Part shown: positions 16,062 to 23,960 of the stretch, in pieces | How positions within the stretch are numbered: the first letter of the stretch is position 1 | Layout of the letters: every line of letters starts with the position of its first letter | Assembly: GCA_024434165.1 (NCBI GenBank) | Contig: QMIW01000017.1 | Span: 1-55,990, forward strand | DNA length: 55,990 nucleotides | Direction of reading: 5' to 3' | DNA from: Chloroflexota bacterium | GTDB lineage: Bacteria; Chloroflexota; Anaerolineae; Anaerolineales; Villigracilaceae | Notes under the pieces: generated by a model | What the model saw: the letters and a program-made list of their open reading frames with translations, nothing else | Told to the model about the DNA's origin: nothing | Database searches by the model: none | Position numbers and translations under genes: made by a program

Positions 16062-17126
16062 ATGACAACCGACATTCAATCCCTGCTGGGCGCGCAGGCG
16101 GAATCCCTGCTGGGATTCAATTCGCCCAAGATTCCCAGGGAACGCCTTCACCTGCCCGGTCCCGATTTTCTCGACCGCATCTTTTTGCAATCCGACCGCA
16201 ACCCCCGCGTGCTGAACAACCTGGCGCGGATTTACAACGGCGGACGCCTCGCCGGGACGGGATACCTGTCCATCCTGCCGGTGGATCAGGGCATCGAACA
16301 TTCGGGCGGCGCGAGTTTCGCCAAAAACCCCGATTACTTCGACCCGGAGAACATCGTCAAACTTGCCATCGAAGGCGGATGCAACGCCGTCGCTTCGACC
16401 TTCGGGGTGCTGGGACTGATGTCCCGCAAATATGCGCACCGGATTCCGTTCGTGGTCAAGATCAATCACAACGAACTGCTGACTTACCCGAACAGTTATG
16501 AGCAGATTCTGTTCGGCACGGTGGAGCAGGCGTACGACATGGGCGCGGCGGCGGTCGGTGCAACGATTTACTTCGGCTCGGACGACTCGCATCGTGAACT
16601 GATCGAAATCGCGGAAGCGTTCGCGTACGCGCACGAACTCGGCATGGCAACCATCCTGTGGTGCTACCTGCGCAATTCGGCATTCAAAAAGGACAAGGAT
16701 TACCACGTCTCCGCCGACCTGACCGGGCAGGCGAATCATCTCGGCGTGACGATCGAAGCGGATATCATCAAGCAAAAACTGGCGGAGAACAACGGCGGCT
16801 TCATCGCCCTGAACGCGGAAAGCGTCTCCTACGGCAAACTGGACAAACGCATCTACAGCGACCTGACCAGCGACCATCCGATTGACCTGTGCCGTTACCA
16901 GGTGGCGAACTGCTACATGGGACGCATCGGGCTGATCAACAGCGGCGGCGCCTCAGGCGAGAACGATTTTGCCGAAGCCGCGGCGACCGCCGTTATCAAC
17001 AAGCGCGCCGGGGGACAAGGGTTGATCTCCGGGCGCAAAGCCTTCCAGCGCCCCATGAAGGACGGCGTGAAACTGTTGAACACGATCCAGGATGTGTATT
17101 TGGATAAGAGCATTACGATAGCGTAA
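16062..17126 (+). CDS. fbaB: Class I fructose-bisphosphate aldolase (FbaB/DhnA type)
   Basis: 354 aa, matching E. coli FbaB nearly end to end: [10 protein letters not shown], the [10 protein letters not shown] strand, [30 protein letters not shown] and the closing [10 protein letters not shown]. The enzyme reversibly splits fructose 1,6-bisphosphate through a lysine Schiff base in glycolysis and gluconeogenesis. The start at 16062 has CAGGAG upstream and gives the family's usual length; the open frame extends further upstream without homology. It is a single-gene unit with a leader inverted repeat and a strong terminator. Confidence 0.96.
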   Translation: MTTDIQSLLGAQAESLLGFNSPKIPRERLHLPGPDFLDRIFLQSDRNPRVLNNLARIYNGGRLAGTGYLSILPVDQGIEHSGGASFAKNPDYFDPENIVKLAIEGGCNAVASTFGVLGLMSRKYAHRIPFVVKINHNELLTYPNSYEQILFGTVEQAYDMGAAAVGATIYFGSDDSHRELIEIAEAFAYAHELGMATILWCYLRNSAFKKDKDYHVSADLTGQANHLGVTIEADIIKQKLAENNGGFIALNAESVSYGKLDKRIYSDLTSDHPIDLCRYQVANCYMGRIGLINSGGASGENDFAEAAATAVINKRAGGQGLISGRKAFQRPMKDGVKLLNTIQDVYLDKSITIA

Positions 17127-17164
17127 AAAAGGAGCGCCGCCTCACCGACGGCGCTCCTTTTTTG
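17125..17164 (+). terminator. Intrinsic terminator of fbaB
   Basis: GGAGCGCCG / CGGCGCTCC stem flanked by an A-run upstream and a T-run (TTTTTT) downstream, directly after the fbaB stop. The symmetrical A/T tails would also let it act on the opposite strand. Confidence 0.93.
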
Positions 17165-17241
17165 TAGTTGGCTGAGACTCTAAATGACGCGAAATTCGCC
17201 GAAGGGTCCAGAACCGACGAAACCGTGTCGAGTGATTATTC

Positions 17242-17285
17242 CGTTCGCCCCGCGCAGCGGAGACGGGGTGCATACTGTGTTGAGC
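17242..17285 (-). repeat. attC-like palindrome fragment (element B)
   Basis: On the minus strand it begins GCTCAAC (fits RYYYAAC) and continues through CACCCCGTCTCCGCTGCGCGGGGCG, nearly identical to the start of the long element at 17852-18057. No matching GTTRRRY end is visible further on, so it is truncated. It lies about 105 bases after the stop of the small membrane protein gene, as an attC site would follow its cassette gene. Confidence 0.5.
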
Positions 17286-17393
17286 AGTTTTTGTTGTGCA
17301 AGGTTCGCCATTGAAATAAGAGACTGCCGCCAGCATAAGAGGATTTTCACATACAACTTAATCTTTAGCAAGAAACAAAATATAACTTGCGAA

Positions 17394-17810
17394 TTAATTG
17401 TGCTTCCGAAGTTTGTCTATTACTTCAGAACGTATAACAGAGAGTCGAAAGAAAAAACTACTCAAAATCATGGCTGCACCTGCTTCTAGCATTGACCTTA
17501 AAAACCCAGGATCTAAAATAGAACTTAAGCCTACTACTCCATAAAACAGAAGAATGCCAAAAAATGTAAGTATTGCAAACTTTTGTCTATCATTCAACAA
17601 CAAATATTCAACAAGGCTGCCACCCCACCAGCCTAAAGCAAATATGAGTGCAAGTAAAAGCGTCGAAGGAAAAATCCAATTATCTGCAATGAAGTTATAT
17701 TCTGTTTCGCCATAAGCCATTGAATGGGCAATTGCTCGTAATCCACCCGAAAATGGAATTAAGGCGAAAAGAAAAAGCCCTATAAAAGATATTTTTGACT
17801 TCGTTTTCAT
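17394..17810 (-). CDS. Small four-TM membrane protein (cassette-like gene)
   Basis: 138 aa with no recognisable family. Four hydrophobic segments at about 7-26, 46-68, 78-100 and 106-123 predict an integral membrane protein with short loops. Codon use is visibly AT-richer than in the surrounding genes, suggesting transfer. It is bounded by attC-like palindromes: one ends 42 bases before its start codon and a fragment of another lies beyond its stop. It may be an integron-type gene cassette. No function is assigned. Confidence 0.65.
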   Translation of the reverse strand: MKTKSKISFIGLFLFALIPFSGGLRAIAHSMAYGETEYNFIADNWIFPSTLLLALIFALGWWGGSLVEYLLLNDRQKFAILTFFGILLFYGVVGLSSILDPGFLRSMLEAGAAMILSSFFFRLSVIRSEVIDKLRKHN

Positions 17811-17851
17811 TAGAATAGATTGTGCTTTCTACATTTGTTTTTCAAGGAACT

Positions 17852-18057
17852 GCCCAACGGCGAGCGACACCGCCCCGAGCGGAGCGAGTGGGGTGTACCT
17901 GCACTGGGGCGGGGACGGCGAAGCCGTCCAACCAGAAAAATGGTAAGGCGTGGAAAACTGCTTGGGATGTGCGCACGCCGCCGAAGGCGGCAGTCCCACC
18001 TGCCTGGCCGTTCGCCCCGCGCAGCGCAGCGGAGACGGGGTGCACGCTTTGTTGGGC
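17852..18057 (-). repeat. attC-like imperfect palindrome (element A)
   Basis: 206 bp bounded by GCCCAAC at one end and GTTGGGC at the other, which fit the RYYYAAC / GTTRRRY core sites of integron attC. Inside are CCCCG...CGGGG hairpins near both ends. It lies between two same-strand small genes, 22 bases after one stop and 41 bases before the next start, as between cassettes. The length exceeds that of usual attC sites, so this is a likeness rather than a proof. Confidence 0.55.
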
Positions 18058-18079
18058 GCATTCACACTTATGTAAACCT

Positions 18080-18628
18080 TTACGGATTTAGCGAAGGACT
18101 GCCCGTTGATAGAAAGATATCTACAAATGTTAAACTGCGTTCTTGATCTTCGTAAATGTAGATGAAATCTAATACATTCTTTCGATAAATTATATATCCT
18201 CCTTTATCATTCTCGCTAACCCAATCGATCTCCCATCCGATGGCTGGAAGCCGTTGCAGATAATATTCCAATACAATATCTTGGTCTACTTCTGTGACAT
18301 AGACATACCATCGATCTTTGGGTTGTCCTTCTGCGGCTACTGCATCTGACGGAATGGGAATATTGTGGAATAGTGACACGGGTGTGCCAGATGGAATGGA
18401 ACGTGTTGGTTCAGGAGTAAGAGTTGGAGTAGGAGTTCGGGTTGGTGTAGTGTGAGTAGGTGGGGCAGTGATGGTAGGGGATGCTGTAAATGTGGGGGGA
18501 CTTGTTGGTGTGGGCGTACTTGGTTGAAACACAAACATTGTATTACAGCTGGCGACGATAAAACTACTGACCAATATGCAAGGAATGAGGATAAGCCAAG
18601 CTTTTTTTATTTCAATGATGGTTTTCAT
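18080..18628 (-). CDS. Thr/Pro-rich lipoprotein (cassette-like gene)
   Basis: 182 aa. The N-terminus has a signal peptide and lipobox VASC, with the lipidated Cys at residue 28. Residues 36-80 are a Thr/Pro linker (TPTPTSPP-like), a common style in Chloroflexota lipoproteins. Residues 85-182 form a globular domain with several Tyr/Trp residues and mixed strands and helices; I do not recognise it. The gene is AT-richer than its neighbours and lies between two attC-like palindromes, so it may have been acquired as a cassette. It is probably anchored on the outer face of the cell membrane. Confidence 0.72.
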   Translation of the reverse strand: MKTIIEIKKAWLILIPCILVSSFIVASCNTMFVFQPSTPTPTSPPTFTASPTITAPPTHTTPTRTPTPTLTPEPTRSIPSGTPVSLFHNIPIPSDAVAAEGQPKDRWYVYVTEVDQDIVLEYYLQRLPAIGWEIDWVSENDKGGYIIYRKNVLDFIYIYEDQERSLTFVDIFLSTGSPSLNP

Positions 18629-18655
18629 TGTAATCCTTCGACTCTTATTTTAAGC

Positions 18656-18717
18656 GCCCAACGGTTTGCGGCACCGCCCCCGAGCGGAGCGAGTGGGGTA
18701 CCTGCGTGTGGGCGGGC
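18656..18717 (-). repeat. attC-like palindrome end (element C)
   Basis: On the minus strand it ends CCCACTCGCTCCGCTCGGGG...GTTGGGC, nearly identical to the matching end of element A, and stops 27 bases before the lipoprotein start codon. The opposite RYYYAAC end is not visible, so this copy is truncated. Confidence 0.5.
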
Positions 18718-19273
18718 GTGGACAAGGTTTGAGAGCAGGAAAAACTCAAAGCCGGAACGGGATTATCGGCTAAATCAATCTCTCGCAAGGTTGGAGCAAG
18801 AACACAGATGCCGGCACTATAACCCGAGTATACAAATTCCTGGCTTTCTTTAAACGTTCTACGCAGGACAAAAGTATTTCCACCCACGACCCATACTCCT
18901 CCAAGTTCTGACAGTTTTTGCTTGAAATCGGCATTTCGAGCGAAGTAATTTCTTAAATCAAGCTCTCTTTACTACTTTTGGATTCTAATGCCTGAATTAA
19001 TTTGGGACTTTAGGCGGCAAAAAGTTAGAATATCCTGACCAATTTTCGCTATTCTAGCACACCCCACAAATACTTTACAATGCCCGCAAAACTCCTCTCC
19101 TCAACTATGTATTAATCCTCTCAAGAAAGAATTCCAAACGCGTTTAGAGAGGATCCAAAACGAGTCCAAGAAGAAAACCTGGCAGCTTGGCGTCACAGCG
19201 GTTATGTTTGCGTAAGACGGTTAATTGCCACTTACCAAATCACCAACCACAAATTCTCTAGTCTCTAATCTCC
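18718..19273. other. AT-rich stretch without a supported gene
   Basis: About 550 bases with many stops on both strands. A minus-strand frame at 18645-18887 (80 aa) reads as protein-like in its first 50 residues but then runs into attC-like element C. It could be the remnant of a further cassette gene. Nothing else coding is supported; 19120-19215 may be a relic of an older insertion but matches nothing I can name. Confidence 0.4.
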
Positions 19274-20164
19274 TCATCGCCGGCTCCGCCCAACCGCCAG
19301 CATCTTGTTGCGGATCGGAAAGACGAGAAAGAACAAACGCACGAATGGCAGCAGCAGCCTCACCAACAGGTTCGATTTGACCAGTTTTTTCAGGTAAAAG
19401 CTGTAAGGGAAGGAAAGTTCATGAAAGCGCCTCAATTCCACCACCTCCAAACCCGCCGCCTCCAGCGCGGACCTCATCTCCGCTAGTGAGAAGATTTGCT
19501 TGTGCCCGAATGGCTTGGCGGAATACATCGCGTTCAAAAAGGTCGGGTATTTCCCGCCTGAGACCTTGTAAGTGAACTCCCCAAAGCGGTGATAGAACGC
19601 ATCGCGGCAGGGCGTGTCAATCAACAGGATGCCGCCCGGTTTGAGCGTCTCTGCCGCGGCGCGCAGGGTGGCAAGCGGGTAATTCACATGCTCGATCACA
19701 TCCCAAAGCGTCACCACATCGAACGCGCCGCGATACGCGCGCCAATATTCGTCCTCGATCGGGCGTTTGACGATCTCCAGCCCGTGCCTGGTCTTTGCAT
19801 AATAAGCGCGCGAGTCGCTCAATTCGATGCCCATGCACTTCGCGCCTGCCTCCTTCATCTTCGAGAGGAACAAGCCGCCGCCGCAGCCGATATCCAACAC
19901 CTTGCTGTTGGCGATTGTCCCATTTCGCCGGACCGCCCTCACCTGGTTTTCGATTCGCTCCGGGTTCGATTGCAGGGACGTTTCGATATAGACGATCTCC
20001 TCGTCCGTCAAGCCGCTGCCGTCAATCTCCGGCACGATTTCCTCCACCGGGTCGAGGTGATTCACATAATGAAAACCGCCCGGCGAAACGAACACATTCG
20101 CGCCGGATAATTGATATTTCGGCTTGCCGCCGGTTTGGTGTTTTAGTTCGTCGAAGTTTTCCAT
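19274..20164 (-). CDS. Class I SAM-dependent methyltransferase
   Basis: 296 aa. SAM-binding motif I is VLDIGCGGG (89-97), followed by GIELSDSRA with the acidic ribose-binding residue. FDVVTLWDVIEHV matches the Methyltransf_23/UbiG-like type, and LKPGGILLIDTPC is the next strand. The first 70 residues are an extra helical region. Residues 250-285 are basic and hydrophobic (LVRLLLPFVRLFFLVF) and may sit at the membrane. Such enzymes often modify small lipids or sugars; the substrate is unknown. The gene has no operon partner in sight. Confidence 0.87.
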   Translation of the reverse strand: MENFDELKHQTGGKPKYQLSGANVFVSPGGFHYVNHLDPVEEIVPEIDGSGLTDEEIVYIETSLQSNPERIENQVRAVRRNGTIANSKVLDIGCGGGLFLSKMKEAGAKCMGIELSDSRAYYAKTRHGLEIVKRPIEDEYWRAYRGAFDVVTLWDVIEHVNYPLATLRAAAETLKPGGILLIDTPCRDAFYHRFGEFTYKVSGGKYPTFLNAMYSAKPFGHKQIFSLAEMRSALEAAGLEVVELRRFHELSFPYSFYLKKLVKSNLLVRLLLPFVRLFFLVFPIRNKMLAVGRSRR

Positions 20165-20173
20165 GGTTTCACT

Positions 20174-20225
20174 GTACCGCAGGATTTATCTTGCGAGCGG
20201 GGGTACGAAATAAATTTCGCGGTGC
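20174..20225. repeat. REP-like palindrome, GTACCGCAA family (copy 2)
   Basis: Starts GTACCGCAGGATTTATCTTGCG and ends with ACGAAATAAATTTCGCGGTGC, matching the other family members at 11144-11215 and 55722-55822. It fills the gap between the methyltransferase and kinase-like genes. Confidence 0.65.
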
Positions 20226-20233
20226 AAATCACG

Positions 20234-20821
20234 TCACCTGATTTTATCAAGGATGACCGGCACACTGACGGGATACTCTGCGCTTTCGGTGGAGACATCC
20301 AACCTGAGGACGTTTTCCTCCGGCAGGGACGCCAGCCACTCGCGGATGAATCCCTCCAACAGAGCCGCATCGTCACTGGACGCGATGTTGATTCTGTTTC
20401 TGGCAGCGAGTCTCTCGCGGACGGTTTGGGCGTCTGCGCTGAGGGCGATGACCAACTCTGGAGGGGGGAGCAGGCTCCGGGTCCACGTGTGGAAGCGGCG
20501 GCACAGGTCGAATTCCGCGTCGTTGAGCCAGCCCCGGGCGTGGAAGAGGCGGGTGAATCCGTAAAAATCCAGGTCGAAGCCGCCGTCCATCAAGGCGGGC
20601 TTGCCGCTTGCACGCAGGCTGCGTTCCTGTTCGGCGCGGTGGAGCAGGTAATCCATCTGGTTGGCGAGCGCGTATTTTTTATTCTGCTTGAAGAGCGCCT
20701 GGAACGGACGTTCCTCGTGTTGTTCGTAGGCGGTGGCGAAGTCGTGCCTTTTGCAAAGCGCGCTCATGAGCGTCGTCTTGCCCACGCCGCTTGCCCCAAC
20801 GATGACAATCAGTTTGTTCAT
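20234..20821 (-). CDS. Deoxynucleoside-kinase-like P-loop protein
   Basis: 195 aa. It starts MNKLIVIVGASGVGKTT with the Walker A motif at 9-17. Later features fit the deoxynucleoside kinase family: DGGFDLDFYGFTRLF in the middle, a conserved Glu/Arg region, and RERLAARNRIN, which resembles the lid arginines. The family phosphorylates deoxynucleosides with ATP for nucleotide salvage. A much longer open frame upstream is shadow; the ATG at 20821 gives the right domain start. Other small P-loop kinases remain possible. Confidence 0.78.
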   Translation of the reverse strand: MNKLIVIVGASGVGKTTLMSALCKRHDFATAYEQHEERPFQALFKQNKKYALANQMDYLLHRAEQERSLRASGKPALMDGGFDLDFYGFTRLFHARGWLNDAEFDLCRRFHTWTRSLLPPPELVIALSADAQTVRERLAARNRINIASSDDAALLEGFIREWLASLPEENVLRLDVSTESAEYPVSVPVILDKIR

Positions 20822-20905
20822 GCGCTGTCTGTTATAGCACAGGGACGAATCCGTTACAAGTAAAAGTTGGTTTCCGAAACCGGATGGTTTTCGTATAAAA
20901 TATCC

Positions 20906-21394
20906 ATGCCCGAGGAGACGAATTTGACGAAGCCCATTGATCTGACCTCCGACGACCCGATTTTGGAACGCTTGAATTTCAAGCCGTATCGCAACATGGT
21001 GGTGAGGCGGGCGGTCCCGTTTGTGCCGAAACCGGACGAGCCGCAGACGATGGAGGTGAAGACGCCCTGGGGTTCCATGCTGACGGCAAAACGGGGGGAT
21101 TTCCTGGTCAGCGAACTGGATTCGCCAAACGATTGCTGGCCCGTGGACGCCAAGATTTTCGATGAGACTTATGTTGTCGTAGGACCCGGTCTGTGCGTGA
21201 AGCGGGCGGTGACGATGCTCGTGCCGTTGAGCGAAGTCACGAACGGCGACGAAGACCGGCTGGTGACGGTGCATACCCTCGAAGGACCCGAGACCGTGCG
21301 CGCGGGAGATTTCTTCCTCGCCAGGGGGGTGAAAGGCGAAATATGGCCCTACCCAAAGGAAAAAGTGTTGGCAAAAATGAGACCCGTCGAATAG
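20906..21394 (+). CDS. PGDYG-like domain protein
   Basis: 162 aa. The central part (55-105) has GDFLV...WPVDAKIFDETY, which resembles the PGDYG domain pattern. A second, similar RAGDFFLARG follows near residue 140. No catalytic residues are apparent and there is no signal peptide. I use the ATG at 20906 because the domain-like sequence begins after it; the upstream extension from 20867 crosses the region between divergent promoters. The function of PGDYG-type proteins is unknown. A terminator overlaps its last codons. Confidence 0.65.
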   Translation: MPEETNLTKPIDLTSDDPILERLNFKPYRNMVVRRAVPFVPKPDEPQTMEVKTPWGSMLTAKRGDFLVSELDSPNDCWPVDAKIFDETYVVVGPGLCVKRAVTMLVPLSEVTNGDEDRLVTVHTLEGPETVRAGDFFLARGVKGEIWPYPKEKVLAKMRPVE

Positions 21395-21412
21395 CGGCGG
21401 GTCTCATTTTTT
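21376..21412 (+). terminator. Terminator overlapping the end of the PGDYG-like gene
   Basis: ATGAGACCCG / CGGGTCTCAT stem followed by TTTTTT. The left arm encodes the last residues of the gene, so stop codon and terminator overlap. Confidence 0.88.
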
Positions 21413-21422
21413 GTGCATTACT

Positions 21423-21514
21423 GATGTTGCGCAGCAGGGGCGACTCTTTCTTGACAGATTGGCTGCTTGTTTTGCCCAAATGGGCAGCCTCTGCGATGAA
21501 ATCGCGTAAGGTGA
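21423..21514. repeat. GACAGATTGGCTGC intergenic repeat (copy 1)
   Basis: Contains GGGGCGACTCTTTCTTGACAG, GATTGGCTGCTTGTTTTGCCC and GAAATCGCGTAAG. The same blocks, slightly changed and in the same order, form the end of the window (55865-55980). It lies after the stop of the large conflict-type gene. Confidence 0.7.
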
Positions 21515-23932
21515 TTACTTCTTTTCCATCGCATGGATTTTCTTCACCGGCTTGGAGTGGGAAGAGGCTGGCTTGGCGTCCAGGATGAGGCGTTCGAGGG
21601 CGTTATCTATGACGTTGTAGATGAACTTCGACGGGTTGATGAACTCGACCATGCCGCCCGTATCGCGCATTAGTTCGATCATGTGCCGCGTCAGGTGAAT
21701 GTCGCGGTCGCCGCTGAGGATGGTCTCGTTTGCGACGGCGATCAACCGCACCTTGCCGATGCCCCCGCGCCCGAGCGCCGAGTAGAGCGCCCAGCGGTTG
21801 TTGCGCTCGTACAGGTTGTCGCCTTCCTTTGGCGCTCCCAGCACTTCATGCTGGTTGATCTCGCTCACCAGCGGGTGGTTGCGAATCTTGTAGAAGCGGT
21901 CCACCCATGTTTCGCCGGCGGGCGAGATGAACTCCCTCACGTAGGAGGAATCGGACATCGGCAGGTATACCTTGACCTTCAAACCCATTTCAGTGCACAG
22001 CTCGGCAAAGATGATCTCGCTTCCCGCCGAGAGACCGGCGAGAAATGCGCGGTCGTCCGGTCCGGGTTTGAACTTGTCCAGTTTTTTGCGAATCTCCTGG
22101 CGGATTTCGCTTTCCTTATCCGCCGGGAAGACCTTCTTGCTCTTGCGGGGATAATCCACCATGTAGCCGGTGAACAGCAGCGCGCGCCCGCCGTCCTTCT
22201 TTGCCTTGCGCGTTTTCCTGGCAGGCGAGAGGTCTCCCGATTCCCCGTAACTGACGCGGGCGATTTCCTCTTCGATCAATTTGATGCTCGCGTTCACAAA
22301 GCGCGTGCGCAAACCGACCGCCTTGAGAATCTCCAGCTGGGCAAGGGATGAGTTCAGGAAGAAGAGATTCCGGCGCGAGGCGGTGATCGCCTTGCGGTAG
22401 GCGCGGATGATCGAATCAATGTCGTCCGAGGTGAGCAGTTTCAACTCGGCGTAGGAGACCAGCGTCCAGTAATCGGCTTTGTCGCCTTCGATTACGATGC
22501 GGCTCTCCAAACCGAAGAGCAGGGTGTTGCGCAGGCTGGGCAGGGTTTTGCGGATGCGCGCAATATCGGGGTCGGGCGATTTATTGGCGCCGAGTTTGTC
22601 GGCGAGATGGACGGCGAGCATCGAGAGGGTGAAGGCGTTGATGCCGGGATAATAATCGTTCAGGTCCAGCTTGAAACCCTTCATGTAAATATCCACGGAC
22701 TTGATCAGCCAGTGATAGGAATCGAACGCCTGTTTGAGCCGCTCGGCGGGGTTGCGCACCTTTTTCCAGGATTCCGTCCACATCTCCTTGTAGATGCGTC
22801 CCAGGTAGGTGATGGAATTACTGTCGTTGGGGTGATCCTTGAGCAGGTTTTCGATTTTGATGATGGCTTCATCCACGCGCCCGATGCGGTTGAGGTGGAA
22901 CGCCTCTTCGCGGCGGAATTCCAGGTTGGCGGAATTGACCTCCAATCCCTTGCGGTACTGCGCCAGCGCCAGTTCATGCCTGCCCAGGTTGGCGAGCGCC
23001 CGCCCCACGTCGCTGATGGCTTCCTCGCGGATGAGCGGGTTGCGGATCTCTTCCGTGAGCAGGAGGATGTCGCCGATGTGTTTTTGCCGCTGGGCGATGT
23101 TGACCTTTTCTTTCCATTCGTTGTACTCGCGCCAGAAGCCGGTTGCCAGCGGGGTTTGCAGGCTTTTGCGTTCGGGCTCCTTTAAGCCGGAAAGCAGGTT
23201 ATAGATGGGACTGTGAATCGCATCGCGGTCGGACGCCCAGGTATCCCGGACCATGCGGGCGATGGCTTTGATGTCGCTGCGGATGTAATCCGGGTCCGGT
23301 TCGCCCTCGCGGGTGATGTGGTACGGCAGGGTGCGCACGTTGAAGATGTCGAACGGCATGTAGGCGCGTCCCGCCTGGATGTGAACCACGCCTCTTTTGC
23401 GCAGGGCGTGGCGGATGCCCAACTCGTAGAAGGCGTTGGCGTTGTCAATGCTCAGGTCGCAGAGGACCATATCCGCGAGCAGGAGTTCCTGGAACATGTC
23501 GGTGAGGATGTCGCCGGAGGCGGTCTCTTCATCCGCGCGGAAGGGTTCGAAGCCCGCTTCCTCCAGCGCGGGTTTGATCAGGATGTTGTAAATGGCGTTG
23601 AAGTCGAAGGGTTGACCGTCTGCGCCTTTTTTCTTTCCAAACGGCATAACGACGAAAGCGTGCGGGCGCACTTCCGGGTGCAGGGGTCCCGAATCAATTT
23701 CCGGGGAGGGCAGCGCCGTGGTCTTCGCAGCAGCCTGCGCGTCCGGCGCGGAGGCGGGCTGGCTGGCGTTCGCAATTTTGGCTGCCTGGGCTGGGTCCTG
23801 TCCCGTCTCTTCCTCTTTGGCGGGAGGAGCCGACGCAGCGGGCGGGGGCGTTGCGATCAGCGAAACAGCCGGACCGGGTTTCTCGGTCTCGGTCGTTTCG
23901 GTCTTGGTGGTCTTGCCGTTTGTTTCGGTCAT
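21515..23932 (-). CDS. TIR/deoxyribosyltransferase-like, TPR and DUF4071-like multidomain protein
   Basis: 805 aa, last gene of the four-gene conflict-type operon. The start at 23932 has GGAG six bases upstream. Residues 1-85 are low complexity (Thr, Ala, Pro). Residues 91-210 form a Rossmann-like domain beginning HAFVVMPFG and containing DLSIDNANAFYELG, where Glu170 sits at the position of the catalytic glutamate in TIR and nucleoside 2-deoxyribosyltransferase folds. Residues about 300-400 carry TPR-like helices. About 378-568 resembles DUF4071, the TRAFs-binding region of MAP3K-like proteins (GRIYKEMW, YYPGINAFTL). Residues 608-793 look like another Rossmann-like nucleotide-binding region (FLAGLSAGSEIIFAELC). 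The architecture points to nucleotide-based immune signalling; this is inference. Confidence 0.82.
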   Translation of the reverse strand: MTETNGKTTKTETTETEKPGPAVSLIATPPPAASAPPAKEEETGQDPAQAAKIANASQPASAPDAQAAAKTTALPSPEIDSGPLHPEVRPHAFVVMPFGKKKGADGQPFDFNAIYNILIKPALEEAGFEPFRADEETASGDILTDMFQELLLADMVLCDLSIDNANAFYELGIRHALRKRGVVHIQAGRAYMPFDIFNVRTLPYHITREGEPDPDYIRSDIKAIARMVRDTWASDRDAIHSPIYNLLSGLKEPERKSLQTPLATGFWREYNEWKEKVNIAQRQKHIGDILLLTEEIRNPLIREEAISDVGRALANLGRHELALAQYRKGLEVNSANLEFRREEAFHLNRIGRVDEAIIKIENLLKDHPNDSNSITYLGRIYKEMWTESWKKVRNPAERLKQAFDSYHWLIKSVDIYMKGFKLDLNDYYPGINAFTLSMLAVHLADKLGANKSPDPDIARIRKTLPSLRNTLLFGLESRIVIEGDKADYWTLVSYAELKLLTSDDIDSIIRAYRKAITASRRNLFFLNSSLAQLEILKAVGLRTRFVNASIKLIEEEIARVSYGESGDLSPARKTRKAKKDGGRALLFTGYMVDYPRKSKKVFPADKESEIRQEIRKKLDKFKPGPDDRAFLAGLSAGSEIIFAELCTEMGLKVKVYLPMSDSSYVREFISPAGETWVDRFYKIRNHPLVSEINQHEVLGAPKEGDNLYERNNRWALYSALGRGGIGKVRLIAVANETILSGDRDIHLTRHMIELMRDTGGMVEFINPSKFIYNVIDNALERLILDAKPASSHSKPVKKIHAMEKK

Positions 23933-23960
23933 GATATTCTCCGATTCCAGGAACGCGGAA

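Noticed and set aside
18645-18887. 80-codon minus-strand gene
   Set aside because: Its second half is attC-like repeat sequence and there is no ribosome binding site; at most a gene remnant.
19120-19215. Remnant of a transposase or integrase
   Set aside because: A short stretch looks protein-like but has stops and no recognisable motif, so I do not call it.
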